A DNA stretch of 64,000 bases, taken from assembly GCF_037935975.1 (NCBI RefSeq), contig NZ_CP149817.1, positions 2,542,001-2,606,000 on the forward strand, in the 5' to 3' direction. The stretch's first letter is position 1; every line of letters begins with the position of its first letter. Below the pieces are notes generated by a model. That model was not told the origin of the DNA. It saw nothing but the letters and a program-made list of their open reading frames with translations, and did not search any database. This DNA is from Teredinibacter turnerae (lineage in GTDB: Bacteria > Pseudomonadota > Gammaproteobacteria > Pseudomonadales > Cellvibrionaceae). Below, in pieces: positions 36,689 to 44,544 of this stretch. The translations under genes were made by a program, and so were the position numbers.

Positions 36689-38131
36689 TTAAATATTTGC
36701 GCTAAAGCCCTGCGGTGGATTGGATTCTTGTGCGGCAGTGTCGTCGCCGAGCATTTGCGATTGTGGCCAGGCGGAATAGTCGGCAGCGTAAAGTGCACTT
36801 GGACGATGGTTACCACTGTGTCCTGTGCCACCAAATGGCAGCTTTGACGAAGCGCCGGCCGTCGGCTGGTTGATGCTGATTACGCCAGCGTTGCTCTCGT
36901 TTGGAAAAATCTGCTGGTGCGCTTTGTTATCACTGAGCAGGCCGGCCGCCAAACCAAAGCGGGTATCGTTAGCGAGAGCAACAGCTTGCGCAAAGTTCTC
37001 AGCCCGATAGACCTGCAGCAATGGGCCAAATACTTCGTCATCAAACACGGTTTTACTGCCGTTAATGCGAACAATACCCGGCGAAATAAATGCATGCTCA
37101 CCAGGTTGGGCAAATAACACAACTTTGCCGCCAGCGGCAATCAATTTTTCCTGAAATTTCAGCACCTGTTGCACCGCCATGGTATCGATAAGCGGCCCGA
37201 AAAATGGATTGTCCTGCCAGTGGCCTATGGCCAGCTTGGGCACCCATTGGATCACGCGCTCAAGCACTTGCTCTGCGCCATTACCAATCAGGATTAAGCG
37301 GCGTGCACAAGTGCATCGCTGCCCGGTGCTGATAAACGCGCTGCGGATGACATGCCAGGCTGCGACATCAATATTAGCCACCTCATCAACAATCAGCGGA
37401 TTATTGCCGCCGAGTTCCAGTGCCAGCAAAATTTCCGGGTGGCCCGCGAGAGCGCGGTGAATTTTAACCCCTGTCGCATGCGACCCGGTAAATAGAACAC
37501 CGTTAATATCGCTGTCTAGTAGGGTTTTACCCACTGAGGCATCGCCTTGAATAAGGTTGATAACCCCCGCAGGTAAACCGGCCTGGGCCCAAATTTCCAG
37601 GGTTTTTTGTGCGGTATAGGGGGTTTTTTCGCTCGGTTTGAATACGACAGTATTACCTGCCAGTAAAGCGGGGACTATGTGCCCGTTAGGTAAATGGCCG
37701 GGGAAATTGTAAGGCCCAAATACGGCCATTACGCCGTGGGGGCGGTGGGTGAGTGCGAGCTGTGCATCCCGCGTGGTACCGGCGCGTTGTTGTTGTGCGC
37801 TAATACTTATGTCCACCTTATTTATCATCGCAGTCACTTCCTGCAGCGATTCCCAGTGTGGCTTGCCGGTTTCCCGGCTGATAATTTCTGCCAGCTCCTG
37901 CTGCCTGCTGAAAAGGCATTCAGCGAAGCGTTTTACAACGGACGTTCGCTCAGGTAGCGGTATATTTCGCCAAGATTTAAACGCAACCTGCGCTGATTCC
38001 ACGGCTTGAAAAATGTCCGCGGTGCTCGCGGAATGTCCGTCCCAAAGCGTTTTCCCTGTCGCTGGTTCAATTGAACACATCGGTTCGCCGCAGCCTTCAC
38101 GCCACAAACCGTCGATAAACACACTGTGCAT
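36689..38131 (-). CDS. astD: N-succinylglutamate 5-semialdehyde dehydrogenase
   Basis: 480-residue NAD-dependent aldehyde dehydrogenase that oxidises succinylglutamate semialdehyde to succinylglutamate. It shows the glutamate motif LELGGNNPLIV and the nucleophile in STGQRCTCARRL, with GAFGPYNFPGH-like cofactor loop (VFGPYNFPGHL). The succinyl-specific assignment comes from position between astA and astB. The start ATG overlaps the last base of the astA stop, indicating coupled translation. Confidence 0.95.
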   Translation of the reverse strand: MHSVFIDGLWREGCGEPMCSIEPATGKTLWDGHSASTADIFQAVESAQVAFKSWRNIPLPERTSVVKRFAECLFSRQQELAEIISRETGKPHWESLQEVTAMINKVDISISAQQQRAGTTRDAQLALTHRPHGVMAVFGPYNFPGHLPNGHIVPALLAGNTVVFKPSEKTPYTAQKTLEIWAQAGLPAGVINLIQGDASVGKTLLDSDINGVLFTGSHATGVKIHRALAGHPEILLALELGGNNPLIVDEVANIDVAAWHVIRSAFISTGQRCTCARRLILIGNGAEQVLERVIQWVPKLAIGHWQDNPFFGPLIDTMAVQQVLKFQEKLIAAGGKVVLFAQPGEHAFISPGIVRINGSKTVFDDEVFGPLLQVYRAENFAQAVALANDTRFGLAAGLLSDNKAHQQIFPNESNAGVISINQPTAGASSKLPFGGTGHSGNHRPSALYAADYSAWPQSQMLGDDTAAQESNPPQGFSANI

Positions 38132-39147
38132 TATTTTTCCTCCAGGCGAATGTATTGCACCGCATCACCGGGTGTTACATTTAGCGCGCTTATGGTTTCG
38201 GGCTCCAGTAACACGGCGCCGTGCTCACTGATCTGTCCTATCGCTTTTACCGCTCGGTAGCCGCCGAGCTGGGTGTTGGTTACCAGCAGGCTTTCTGTAT
38301 GAATAAGGTTAGTCGCCTCGCTCACTTCAGAGATATGCGCGCGCTGAATGGATGCAATAGTCTCAATCGGTGCGCGCAACATGGGGCCACCATCAAAAAT
38401 ATCGATAAGATTTTCGTATTGAAATCCTTCCTGTTCGAGCAGGGCGCGGGCCCGCGCTGCAGCCGGGTGTGCCGTGCCGATGGTCTCTCTGGCTGTTTCG
38501 GGCAGCAGGTGCGTGTAGATGGGGTGTCGCGGCATAAGCTCGGTAATAAACTGATTGGAACCGGTACCGCACAAACGGTCCGCCTCGTTGTAGTCCATTT
38601 CGAAAAAGTGTTGTCCTATTGCATCCCAAAACGGACTTCGATTGTTTGTATCCAGCCAGCCGCGTATTTGGGCGATAACATGTTCGCAAAACCGATCTCG
38701 AAATTGTGCCATCAACAAATACCGGCTGCGCGCAAGCCAGCTGCCGTTGCCCTTGTAGTCGCCATTAATAAACAGCGTGCCTATTTCTGAACAGTCGGTA
38801 TAGTCGTTTGTGAGATGCAGCAACTCCGCGCGCACATCGCGTTTTAGTGAGTGGGAGTAGTGGTTTGCGGGGGTTACGCGGTACGCATAAAAAGCCTGAT
38901 CACTGCCGGTGCACGCATAAATACCGGCAGTTCCGATGACTTTTTTATTCTGTGTGTCTTCCAAGACCAGCAAAAAATAATCTTCCCGTTGGAACGCGTC
39001 ATGGGTAAAGCTGGCTAGGGATCGCTGGATTTTTTTGAGTAAAATTTCCCGTTCTGGTGGCAGTGATGTCATGCCGCTACCGGCGATGTGGGAGAGTTCG
39101 AGTAGATCATCGATATCTGCGATGCGAGCGGGTCTAACCAACAGCAT
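38131..39147 (-). CDS. astA: Arginine N-succinyltransferase
   Basis: 338-residue AstA, first enzyme of the pathway, transferring succinyl from succinyl-CoA to arginine. The family pattern is clear: MLLVRPARIADIDDLLELS at the start, then EIGTLFINGDYKG, GSWLARSRYLLMAQFRDRF and the C-terminal FDGGPMLRAP. Full length. It overlaps the upstream hydrolase gene and the downstream astD by one base each (TAATG), so the operon is translationally coupled. Confidence 0.96.
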   Translation of the reverse strand: MLLVRPARIADIDDLLELSHIAGSGMTSLPPEREILLKKIQRSLASFTHDAFQREDYFLLVLEDTQNKKVIGTAGIYACTGSDQAFYAYRVTPANHYSHSLKRDVRAELLHLTNDYTDCSEIGTLFINGDYKGNGSWLARSRYLLMAQFRDRFCEHVIAQIRGWLDTNNRSPFWDAIGQHFFEMDYNEADRLCGTGSNQFITELMPRHPIYTHLLPETARETIGTAHPAAARARALLEQEGFQYENLIDIFDGGPMLRAPIETIASIQRAHISEVSEATNLIHTESLLVTNTQLGGYRAVKAIGQISEHGAVLLEPETISALNVTPGDAVQYIRLEEK

Positions 39148-40328
39148 TAGGGTTTCTCCATCACACTTGGTAGTTGTGTTATAAAAAATGCGGTGAGCAG
39201 GGCGCGTTCGACCAAGCTGTCGATAAGCAGAAATTCATTTTCGCTGTGGATGCCGCCACCCAACACGCCTAAGGTGTCGATATTGGGCAGCCCTGCAGCG
39301 GCAAGATTGTTGCCGTCACAACAGCCACCTGTGGCGCGAAATTTCACGGTTTGGTTGAGTGCGTCTCCACAGGCTTCCAATAAACTGAAGAGTTTTTGGT
39401 GCGCACCATCAATCACCTTCGGCGGACGGTGAAAATCGCCTTCTAGCGTAAAACTACAGGGGCCTTGGCTGTTAAATTGTTCGAGAAGCGCACGGATTGC
39501 GCGCTCCATATCTGTCATTCTCTGGTGGTCTTCAACACGTACGTTGAAATGAATAGTCGCGGTATCGGGTACAACGTTAATAGCAGAGCCGCCAGTAATT
39601 TTCGCGATATTAACGCTGGTATTCGACTGAACATCACTGAGAGAGGCGAGGGCACCAGCCAGAGAGGCTGCGCCGGTTACCGCGTTTATGCCGTTAAAAA
39701 ATTCGCGCCCGGCATGGGCGGAACGTCCCTTCACAGAAATTTGAAAATTTCCGCTGCCTTTGCGGGCGCCTGCCAGTGTGCCATCTTCCAGTGCGGGTTC
39801 GAATACCAGTCCGCAATCATGTTTTTGGGCCATCGAGCGGAGCAAATCGCGGCTACGCGGGGAGCCGATTTCTTCATCCGGCGTGAGTACTACGGTTACC
39901 CCCAAATTCGGCAGGAGTTCGCATTTGAGCAGCGCTTTTAGCGCCATCAGCATCACCACGATGCCACCTTTCATGTCCGCGACACCAGGCCCTCGCAGTC
40001 GGTCGCCCTGTCGCCAGCAAGTATTAAAGTGGTGGTCAGATGGGAATACGGTATCCAGATGACCAAGCATCAACACCCGTTGTGTGGCGTTAGGGTTTAT
40101 CTCAAAGATCTCGGCACAATCGTTTGCTGGCGATTCAGATCGCAGTGGCAGCGAGCGTGAAACAGCGGTAAGCGAAGAAAATTCCCTTTGGAAAAGTGTG
40201 GCTACTTTCGCAATACCCGAGGCATTCTCACTGCCGGAATTGATATTAGCCGCGGCGATAATCAGTTCCAACATGGGTTCGGTTTTGTCCGTAAGAAACG
40301 CTTTTAGTTGTTGCTTTGGCTCGAGCAA
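39147..40328 (-). CDS. M20-family metallohydrolase (possible AstE substitute)
   Basis: 393-residue peptidase M20/ArgE/carboxypeptidase G2-like enzyme. Zinc ligands are visible in LGHLDTVF, GVADMKGG and DEEIGS, followed by the dimerisation lid domain (GRSAHAGREFFNGINA) and a C-terminal GGGIHSENEF with the last His. Such enzymes cleave N-acyl amino acids. It is the first gene of the operon with astA, astD and astB. The normal last step, succinylglutamate to succinate plus glutamate by AstE (an M14 protein), has no gene here, so this hydrolase may do it. Start is TTG 40328 with GGGAG well placed. Alternative: an unrelated N-acyl amino-acid or peptide hydrolase. Confidence 0.85.
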   Translation of the reverse strand: MLEPKQQLKAFLTDKTEPMLELIIAAANINSGSENASGIAKVATLFQREFSSLTAVSRSLPLRSESPANDCAEIFEINPNATQRVLMLGHLDTVFPSDHHFNTCWRQGDRLRGPGVADMKGGIVVMLMALKALLKCELLPNLGVTVVLTPDEEIGSPRSRDLLRSMAQKHDCGLVFEPALEDGTLAGARKGSGNFQISVKGRSAHAGREFFNGINAVTGAASLAGALASLSDVQSNTSVNIAKITGGSAINVVPDTATIHFNVRVEDHQRMTDMERAIRALLEQFNSQGPCSFTLEGDFHRPPKVIDGAHQKLFSLLEACGDALNQTVKFRATGGCCDGNNLAAAGLPNIDTLGVLGGGIHSENEFLLIDSLVERALLTAFFITQLPSVMEKP

Positions 40329-40505
40329 GTGGCACTCCCAGTGTGTATTTTTTGCGGGTCAATTATCAGGGTTAATGTGCCGAATATGATTTCGTAATCA
40401 GCGAAAATTACTCACATAATTTGGTTTTTGCTCGGGCGAACCGAATCGTTGATGGTAGTTGAACTATATACTGCAGTTATTCATTGAACTAAAAGGGTGA
40501 ACGCT

Positions 40506-41870
40506 GTGACAACACCAGAACACGATCTGGAAACCATCGATAAAATGAGTCTTTTACACCCGGCGTCTTCGGTCACCGATCTGCGCGATAATGGGCCGAG
40601 CATTATAAAAAAAGGGCAGGGTAATTTTATTTTTGATACTAATAATGTGCGGTATCTGGACGCTGTTGCCGGCTTATGGTGCGTTAACGTGGGATATGGG
40701 CGACAGGAACTTGCTGATGCGATGGCGAGTAGCGCACAAAATTTAGGCTACTATCACAGTTTTAGTAATGCCAGTAATGCGGATCAAATCCTGTTGGGGC
40801 AGGAGCTGTTGGGAGTGGCTCCGCAGAATCTATCGAAAGTATTTTTTGGTTCAGGAGGAAGCGACGCGAACGACACCCTGCTAAAAATTGCATGGCACTA
40901 TCACGCAATTCGCGGCAATTCGAAAAAAGTTAAAATTATCGCGCGAGATCAAGCGTATCACGGTACATCAATTAGTACCGCCAGCTTGACCGGGCTGCCG
41001 AGTTTTCATAAAGATTATCCGCTACCTTTGGACTTCGTACTTCGCACGGGCTGCCCTCACTATTACCGCTTTGCGCGAGACGGAGAAACCGAAACTGAGT
41101 TTTGTGACCGGTTAGTCAGTGAGGTTGCACGCTTAATCGAACAGGAGGGCGCGGATAATATTGCAGCGTTTATTGCCGAGCCTATCCAGGCTGCAGGCGG
41201 AATTATTGTTCCTCCAAAAGGGTATTTCGAAAAATTACAACCCTTGCTTAAAGCCAACAATATTCTTTTGATCGCAGACGAGGTGGTGTGCGGCATGGGG
41301 CGCCTGGGGCACTGGTTCGCGTCCCCTGAGTTTGGTATGCAACCGGATATGATTGCACTGGCGAAAGGGCTTACCAGTGGTTATTTCCCGCTTTCTGCTG
41401 CAATGCTAAGCGATGATGTATACCAGGTTCTGCTCGAAGGTTCCGCAAAACACGGTGCGTTTTATCACGGCTACACCTATAGCGGCCATCCCGTCGGTGC
41501 TGCGGTGGCGCGCGCCAATCTGGCATTAATTCATCAGGAAAACCTGCTGGCAAAAACACGGGAAAATGGTGAATACCTCCATGAGAAGCTCCGGAGTGAG
41601 GTATTGCCGCATCCGCTTGTTGGCGAAATACGCGGGCGAGGGTTGCTGGCAGGCATTCAACTGGTGACCAATAAGCAGACTCGAGAATTACCCGCACCTG
41701 CGCAGAAATGGCCGCAGATACTGGCCGCGGCCATTCGTGCGGAGGGTGTCATTGTTCGGCCGTTACCCAGTGTTGCCACCCTGGCGATGTCGCCGCCTCT
41801 CACTATTACCCGGGAAGAAATCGATATAGTGATTGCTGCTATTCTCAAGGCCCTGGCAGAGTTTAAATAG
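40506..41870 (+). CDS. Class III PLP-dependent aminotransferase
   Basis: 454-residue omega-amino-acid:pyruvate-type aminotransferase. PLP lysine in ALAKGLTSGY, cofactor Asp in LLIADEVVCGMGR, and the family opening SIIKKGQGNFIFDTNNVRYLD in short pieces (RYLDAVAGLWCVNVGYG). Length exceeds that of AstC/ArgD (about 400) and matches SpuC-type or beta-alanine:pyruvate enzymes. It is divergent from the ast operon, which lacks astC, so it may transaminate succinylornithine or a diamine. AAAAGGGTGA at 40491-40500 is the likely ribosome site, favouring GTG 40506; GTG 40497 is in frame but lies inside that site. Confidence 0.88.
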   Translation: MTTPEHDLETIDKMSLLHPASSVTDLRDNGPSIIKKGQGNFIFDTNNVRYLDAVAGLWCVNVGYGRQELADAMASSAQNLGYYHSFSNASNADQILLGQELLGVAPQNLSKVFFGSGGSDANDTLLKIAWHYHAIRGNSKKVKIIARDQAYHGTSISTASLTGLPSFHKDYPLPLDFVLRTGCPHYYRFARDGETETEFCDRLVSEVARLIEQEGADNIAAFIAEPIQAAGGIIVPPKGYFEKLQPLLKANNILLIADEVVCGMGRLGHWFASPEFGMQPDMIALAKGLTSGYFPLSAAMLSDDVYQVLLEGSAKHGAFYHGYTYSGHPVGAAVARANLALIHQENLLAKTRENGEYLHEKLRSEVLPHPLVGEIRGRGLLAGIQLVTNKQTRELPAPAQKWPQILAAAIRAEGVIVRPLPSVATLAMSPPLTITREEIDIVIAAILKALAEFK

Positions 41871-41889
41871 CAAGCCGCCCCGGAATCTT

Positions 41890-41930
41890 TCGCACTTCAA
41901 CAGCCGCGAATGATTGCTGATGAAGTGCGA
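41890..41930 (+). terminator. Inverted repeat after the aminotransferase gene
   Basis: TCGCACTTCA and TGAAGTGCGA form a 10-bp perfect inverted repeat with a 21-nt spacer, 20 bp after the aminotransferase stop. The MITE begins directly after it, so any T-run that followed has been displaced. It could be a damaged terminator. Confidence 0.35.
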
Positions 41931-41933
41931 CTA

Positions 41934-42276
41934 GGGCCTGTTAACACTAATTCAATTCGCTCTGCCGGAGCCTGTATTTTCAGGATGAAAGGCATTTTTG
42001 GCGTTGTTTAGCGGGCTAAACGAGCGAAAAATAACGCATCAGCCTGGAAATACAGGCCCAGCCCTGCGGGTTGCGGCTAAAATCCCGCTCTCAGCGTTGT
42101 TTATCGCTCATTTGGAACAACCACTAAAACGCCGGGAGCGTTTTAGCGTGTAACCCCGCAGGGGTGAGGCATAGGGATATGCCGAACAATCTATGCTCCA
42201 AACGTCGGGGTGCCGCATCACTCGATAGCGAAATTTTAGCCGCAACAGAATGAATCGAATTAGTGTTAACAGGCCC
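41934..42276 (+). mobile_element. MITE-like element, copy 1 (343 bp)
   Basis: Element bounded by terminal inverted repeats beginning GGGCCTGTTAACACTAATTC (about 27 bp, nearly perfect) with TA on both sides (41932-41933 and 42277-42278), the target signature of IS630/Tc1-mariner-type transposition. It encodes no protein. Internally it carries the palindrome AAAACGCCGGGAGCGTTTTA and other dyads. It is nearly identical to 52443-52785 in opposite orientation. Its right end supplies the last bases of the neighbouring sulfotransferase stop codon. Confidence 0.88.
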
Positions 42277-43856
42277 TAATATTTAATGCCCGCCTGATCG
42301 AACAAATCTTTAACGCCAGCTAACTGTTCCTCGTAATGTTTCCAGCGTCCGACGGCGCGCTTGTAGAGCTTTTCGCGCACCTGGGATGCACTGGGCGTTG
42401 CCACAGCAGCAGTGTTTTCGTGAAAATTAAGGCAGGCGTTTTCCCAATCGAGCCCACAATAGCTCAATAATTCTTGTATATGCTGCGCTGGCTCTTCCGT
42501 TAACGCCTCATAATTTACCGTATGAATGCGGCCGGGTAATTGTGTCTTCCAGAAAGACATGAGCTGATGAAAGGCGATAATGTAGCGAGCGGTGTCTTCT
42601 ATATCGTAATGGTAGTTGTAGTAGGAAAAGTTGAGTGCGAAGAGCTGGCGGAAATTGCTGAGGCAAACATCCATGGGGTTGCGCTCTACGCAGATAATTT
42701 TTGCCTTCGGCAGGCAGCGGGCGATAAAACCAATATACAAAAAATTTAACGGCATTTTATCGATAAAAAACGGGGCTTGGCTACGACGTTGCTGAACGGA
42801 CGCTAAATAGCTATCACCGATTTTATGTGCGTCGACCGCGAGCGCCAGTTTGACTATTTCGCTGTTCAGCATCAGTCGCGAATTTGTGTCGACTGAACGG
42901 CGCACTGCCAGGCCAAAATTTTGTAGCTCACCGAGAGACTCTACCGCGCTATGTGCAGAAACAATGCGTTCTGTAAGCGTGGTGCCGGAGCGCGGCATGC
43001 CGACAATAAAAATACAGGATTCACCCAGCTTATCATTGCCTGAGGAGACCAGATCGAGATTGGCAAAAGCGTGCTGTAGTTGTTGAAATATCGCGATATC
43101 TTTATCGAGACTGTAGCCAAGTTCTTGGCGCCGGCGTGTTTTTGCTTGCTTCAAGCATTTGAAGGATTTTGTATAGTGTCCGCGCTGTTCATATTCTCGA
43201 GATAAGGCATGGGACAAGTAAAGCCCATCTTCTGTGCTCAAGCTCTTTTGCTCAAGGAGACGCTCCATCGCACTCACCCGGCTGCCATCAAGATTTTCTT
43301 TGTTGAGTTCTGACAGCGCCCAATAGGCCCGAGCGTAGGTGGGCTTTATTTCTATTGCTTTTAGATAGTGCGCTTTTGCCGCACTGAGATTGCCGAGAAA
43401 CTGTTCCGCCGTGGCCAGATTAAACCGGAATTGAAGATGCTCGGGCTTTAGTGCAACAGCTTTGTTCAGTAGCTCTCTCGCTTGTGCATAGTCGCCCAGG
43501 TTGGTGTACACAACGCCCAGGGTATCCAATAAGAGAGCGCCTTGCGGGTTCAAAGCCACGGCTTTGTCAGCGCAGGTGCGTGCGGCTTTGTCATGCCGCA
43601 ACATGGTCAACAGCTTGGCTTTTTGCGCGAGATAGTCCGCCACCTGGGGTGTGATTGACAACGCCTTGTCGATAAGCTCAAGCGCTTGTTGCAGTTTTCC
43701 AGTATTCGCAGCCACCATCGCCAATAAAAACCAAGCATCCGCGTGGGCTGGATTAGCCCCGAGTATGCTTTCACAATAATTGTGAACGGCGCGGAGATCG
43801 CCCCTGTTAAGTGCCGCGATAGCCGATTTATGTAATTGTTCTAGGTTTGTATTCAT
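42276..43856 (-). CDS. TPR-repeat sulfotransferase
   Basis: 526-residue two-part protein. The first about 230 residues are TPR repeats (ADAWFLLAMVAANTGK, ALLLDTLGVVYTNLGD, AHYLKAIEIKPTYARAY in short form). The rest is a PAPS-dependent sulfotransferase domain with the 5'-phosphosulfate loop GMPRSGTT near 285-292 and the 3'-phosphate region VERNPMDVCLSNFRQLF near 370-390. No signal peptide. Such fusions are common beside TonB receptors in marine gammaproteobacteria; the acceptor is unknown. The stop TAG (42276-42278) is made of the MITE terminal C plus its TA flank, so the C-terminus is set by the insertion. Start ATG 43856 (GTG 43859 also possible). Divergent from the Lrp-type regulator, 80 bp apart. 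Confidence 0.9.
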   Translation of the reverse strand: MNTNLEQLHKSAIAALNRGDLRAVHNYCESILGANPAHADAWFLLAMVAANTGKLQQALELIDKALSITPQVADYLAQKAKLLTMLRHDKAARTCADKAVALNPQGALLLDTLGVVYTNLGDYAQARELLNKAVALKPEHLQFRFNLATAEQFLGNLSAAKAHYLKAIEIKPTYARAYWALSELNKENLDGSRVSAMERLLEQKSLSTEDGLYLSHALSREYEQRGHYTKSFKCLKQAKTRRRQELGYSLDKDIAIFQQLQHAFANLDLVSSGNDKLGESCIFIVGMPRSGTTLTERIVSAHSAVESLGELQNFGLAVRRSVDTNSRLMLNSEIVKLALAVDAHKIGDSYLASVQQRRSQAPFFIDKMPLNFLYIGFIARCLPKAKIICVERNPMDVCLSNFRQLFALNFSYYNYHYDIEDTARYIIAFHQLMSFWKTQLPGRIHTVNYEALTEEPAQHIQELLSYCGLDWENACLNFHENTAAVATPSASQVREKLYKRAVGRWKHYEEQLAGVKDLFDQAGIKY

Positions 43857-43936
43857 CACCGGTTACATGTTGTAAGGCCATCGAATATACTCGATATACA
43901 GTAGCCCTTTATTCCAACTCAATTCCGATTTTACCC

Positions 43937-44416
43937 ATGGTCAGTTTAGATAAAACCGATTTAAAAATACTTCAGGTGCTTCAGGCGGAAGCCCGCATTA
44001 CCAATCAGGATCTTTCTGAGCGCGTCAATTTGTCGGCAAGTTCATGCTTGCAACGGGTGCGCAGGCTCGAGCAGGCTGGCGTGCTTATGTCTTACCACTC
44101 GCGCATTAACCTCCCGTTAATTTGCCGACATATCGTTTGTATTGCAACCGTTAGTCTTAAAAATCACAGCCAGCAGGATTTTCGTGAATTTGAGCAGTTG
44201 GTGAAAAGTACGCCTGAAGTGGTGGAATGTTATACCGTAAGTGGCGAATTCGATTTTTTCCTGAAAATCATTTGCCCGGATATGAATCAATACTTAAAAG
44301 TAAACGATGCGTTAGTAAGCTCTGCCAATCGATCCATCACCATAAATACGCATGTGGTTATGAACCAAAATAAATATTTCGAAGGGCTGGATTTGGGTAA
44401 GCTGACGAGCGAATAG
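43937..44416 (+). CDS. Lrp/AsnC-family transcriptional regulator
   Basis: 159-residue regulator with an N-terminal helix-turn-helix (LDKTDLKILQVLQAEARITN, then DLSERVNLSASSCLQRVRRLE in short) and a C-terminal RAM ligand-binding domain (VVECYTVSGEFDFFLKI). Proteins of this family sense amino acids and control their transport and breakdown. The frame is open from 43847, but the domain begins at ATG 43937. It shares an 80-bp divergent promoter region with the TPR-sulfotransferase gene and lies tail to tail with the TonB receptor, whose neighbours it may regulate. Confidence 0.92.
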   Translation: MVSLDKTDLKILQVLQAEARITNQDLSERVNLSASSCLQRVRRLEQAGVLMSYHSRINLPLICRHIVCIATVSLKNHSQQDFREFEQLVKSTPEVVECYTVSGEFDFFLKIICPDMNQYLKVNDALVSSANRSITINTHVVMNQNKYFEGLDLGKLTSE

Positions 44417-44437
44417 TGGGCTGCTAACGCGCATGTT

Positions 44438-44466
44438 TAAAAAAACCAGGGCGTAACTGCCCTGGT
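44438..44466 (-). terminator. Rho-independent terminator of the TonB receptor gene
   Basis: Perfect 8-bp stem ACCAGGGC / GCCCTGGT (44445-44452 and 44459-44466) with a 6-nt loop. An A-run at 44438-44444 becomes the U-tract on the - strand. It lies 79 bp past the TonB receptor stop and could also slow transcription arriving from the Lrp gene. Confidence 0.85.
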
Positions 44467-44544
44467 GTTCCACCATTAAAGAACTAACAACATTAGCTGT
44501 TCAATTCGCCATCGATAGCGAGAGTCAGGAGGAGAGGAGGAAAT

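Noticed and set aside
38221-38790. 189-codon + strand frame opposite astA
   Set aside because: astA is full length with clear family motifs; the opposite frame shows no domain.
40444-40475. Promoter-like TTGATG and TATACT upstream of the aminotransferase gene
   Set aside because: The spacing of 12 bp is too short for a sigma-70 promoter.
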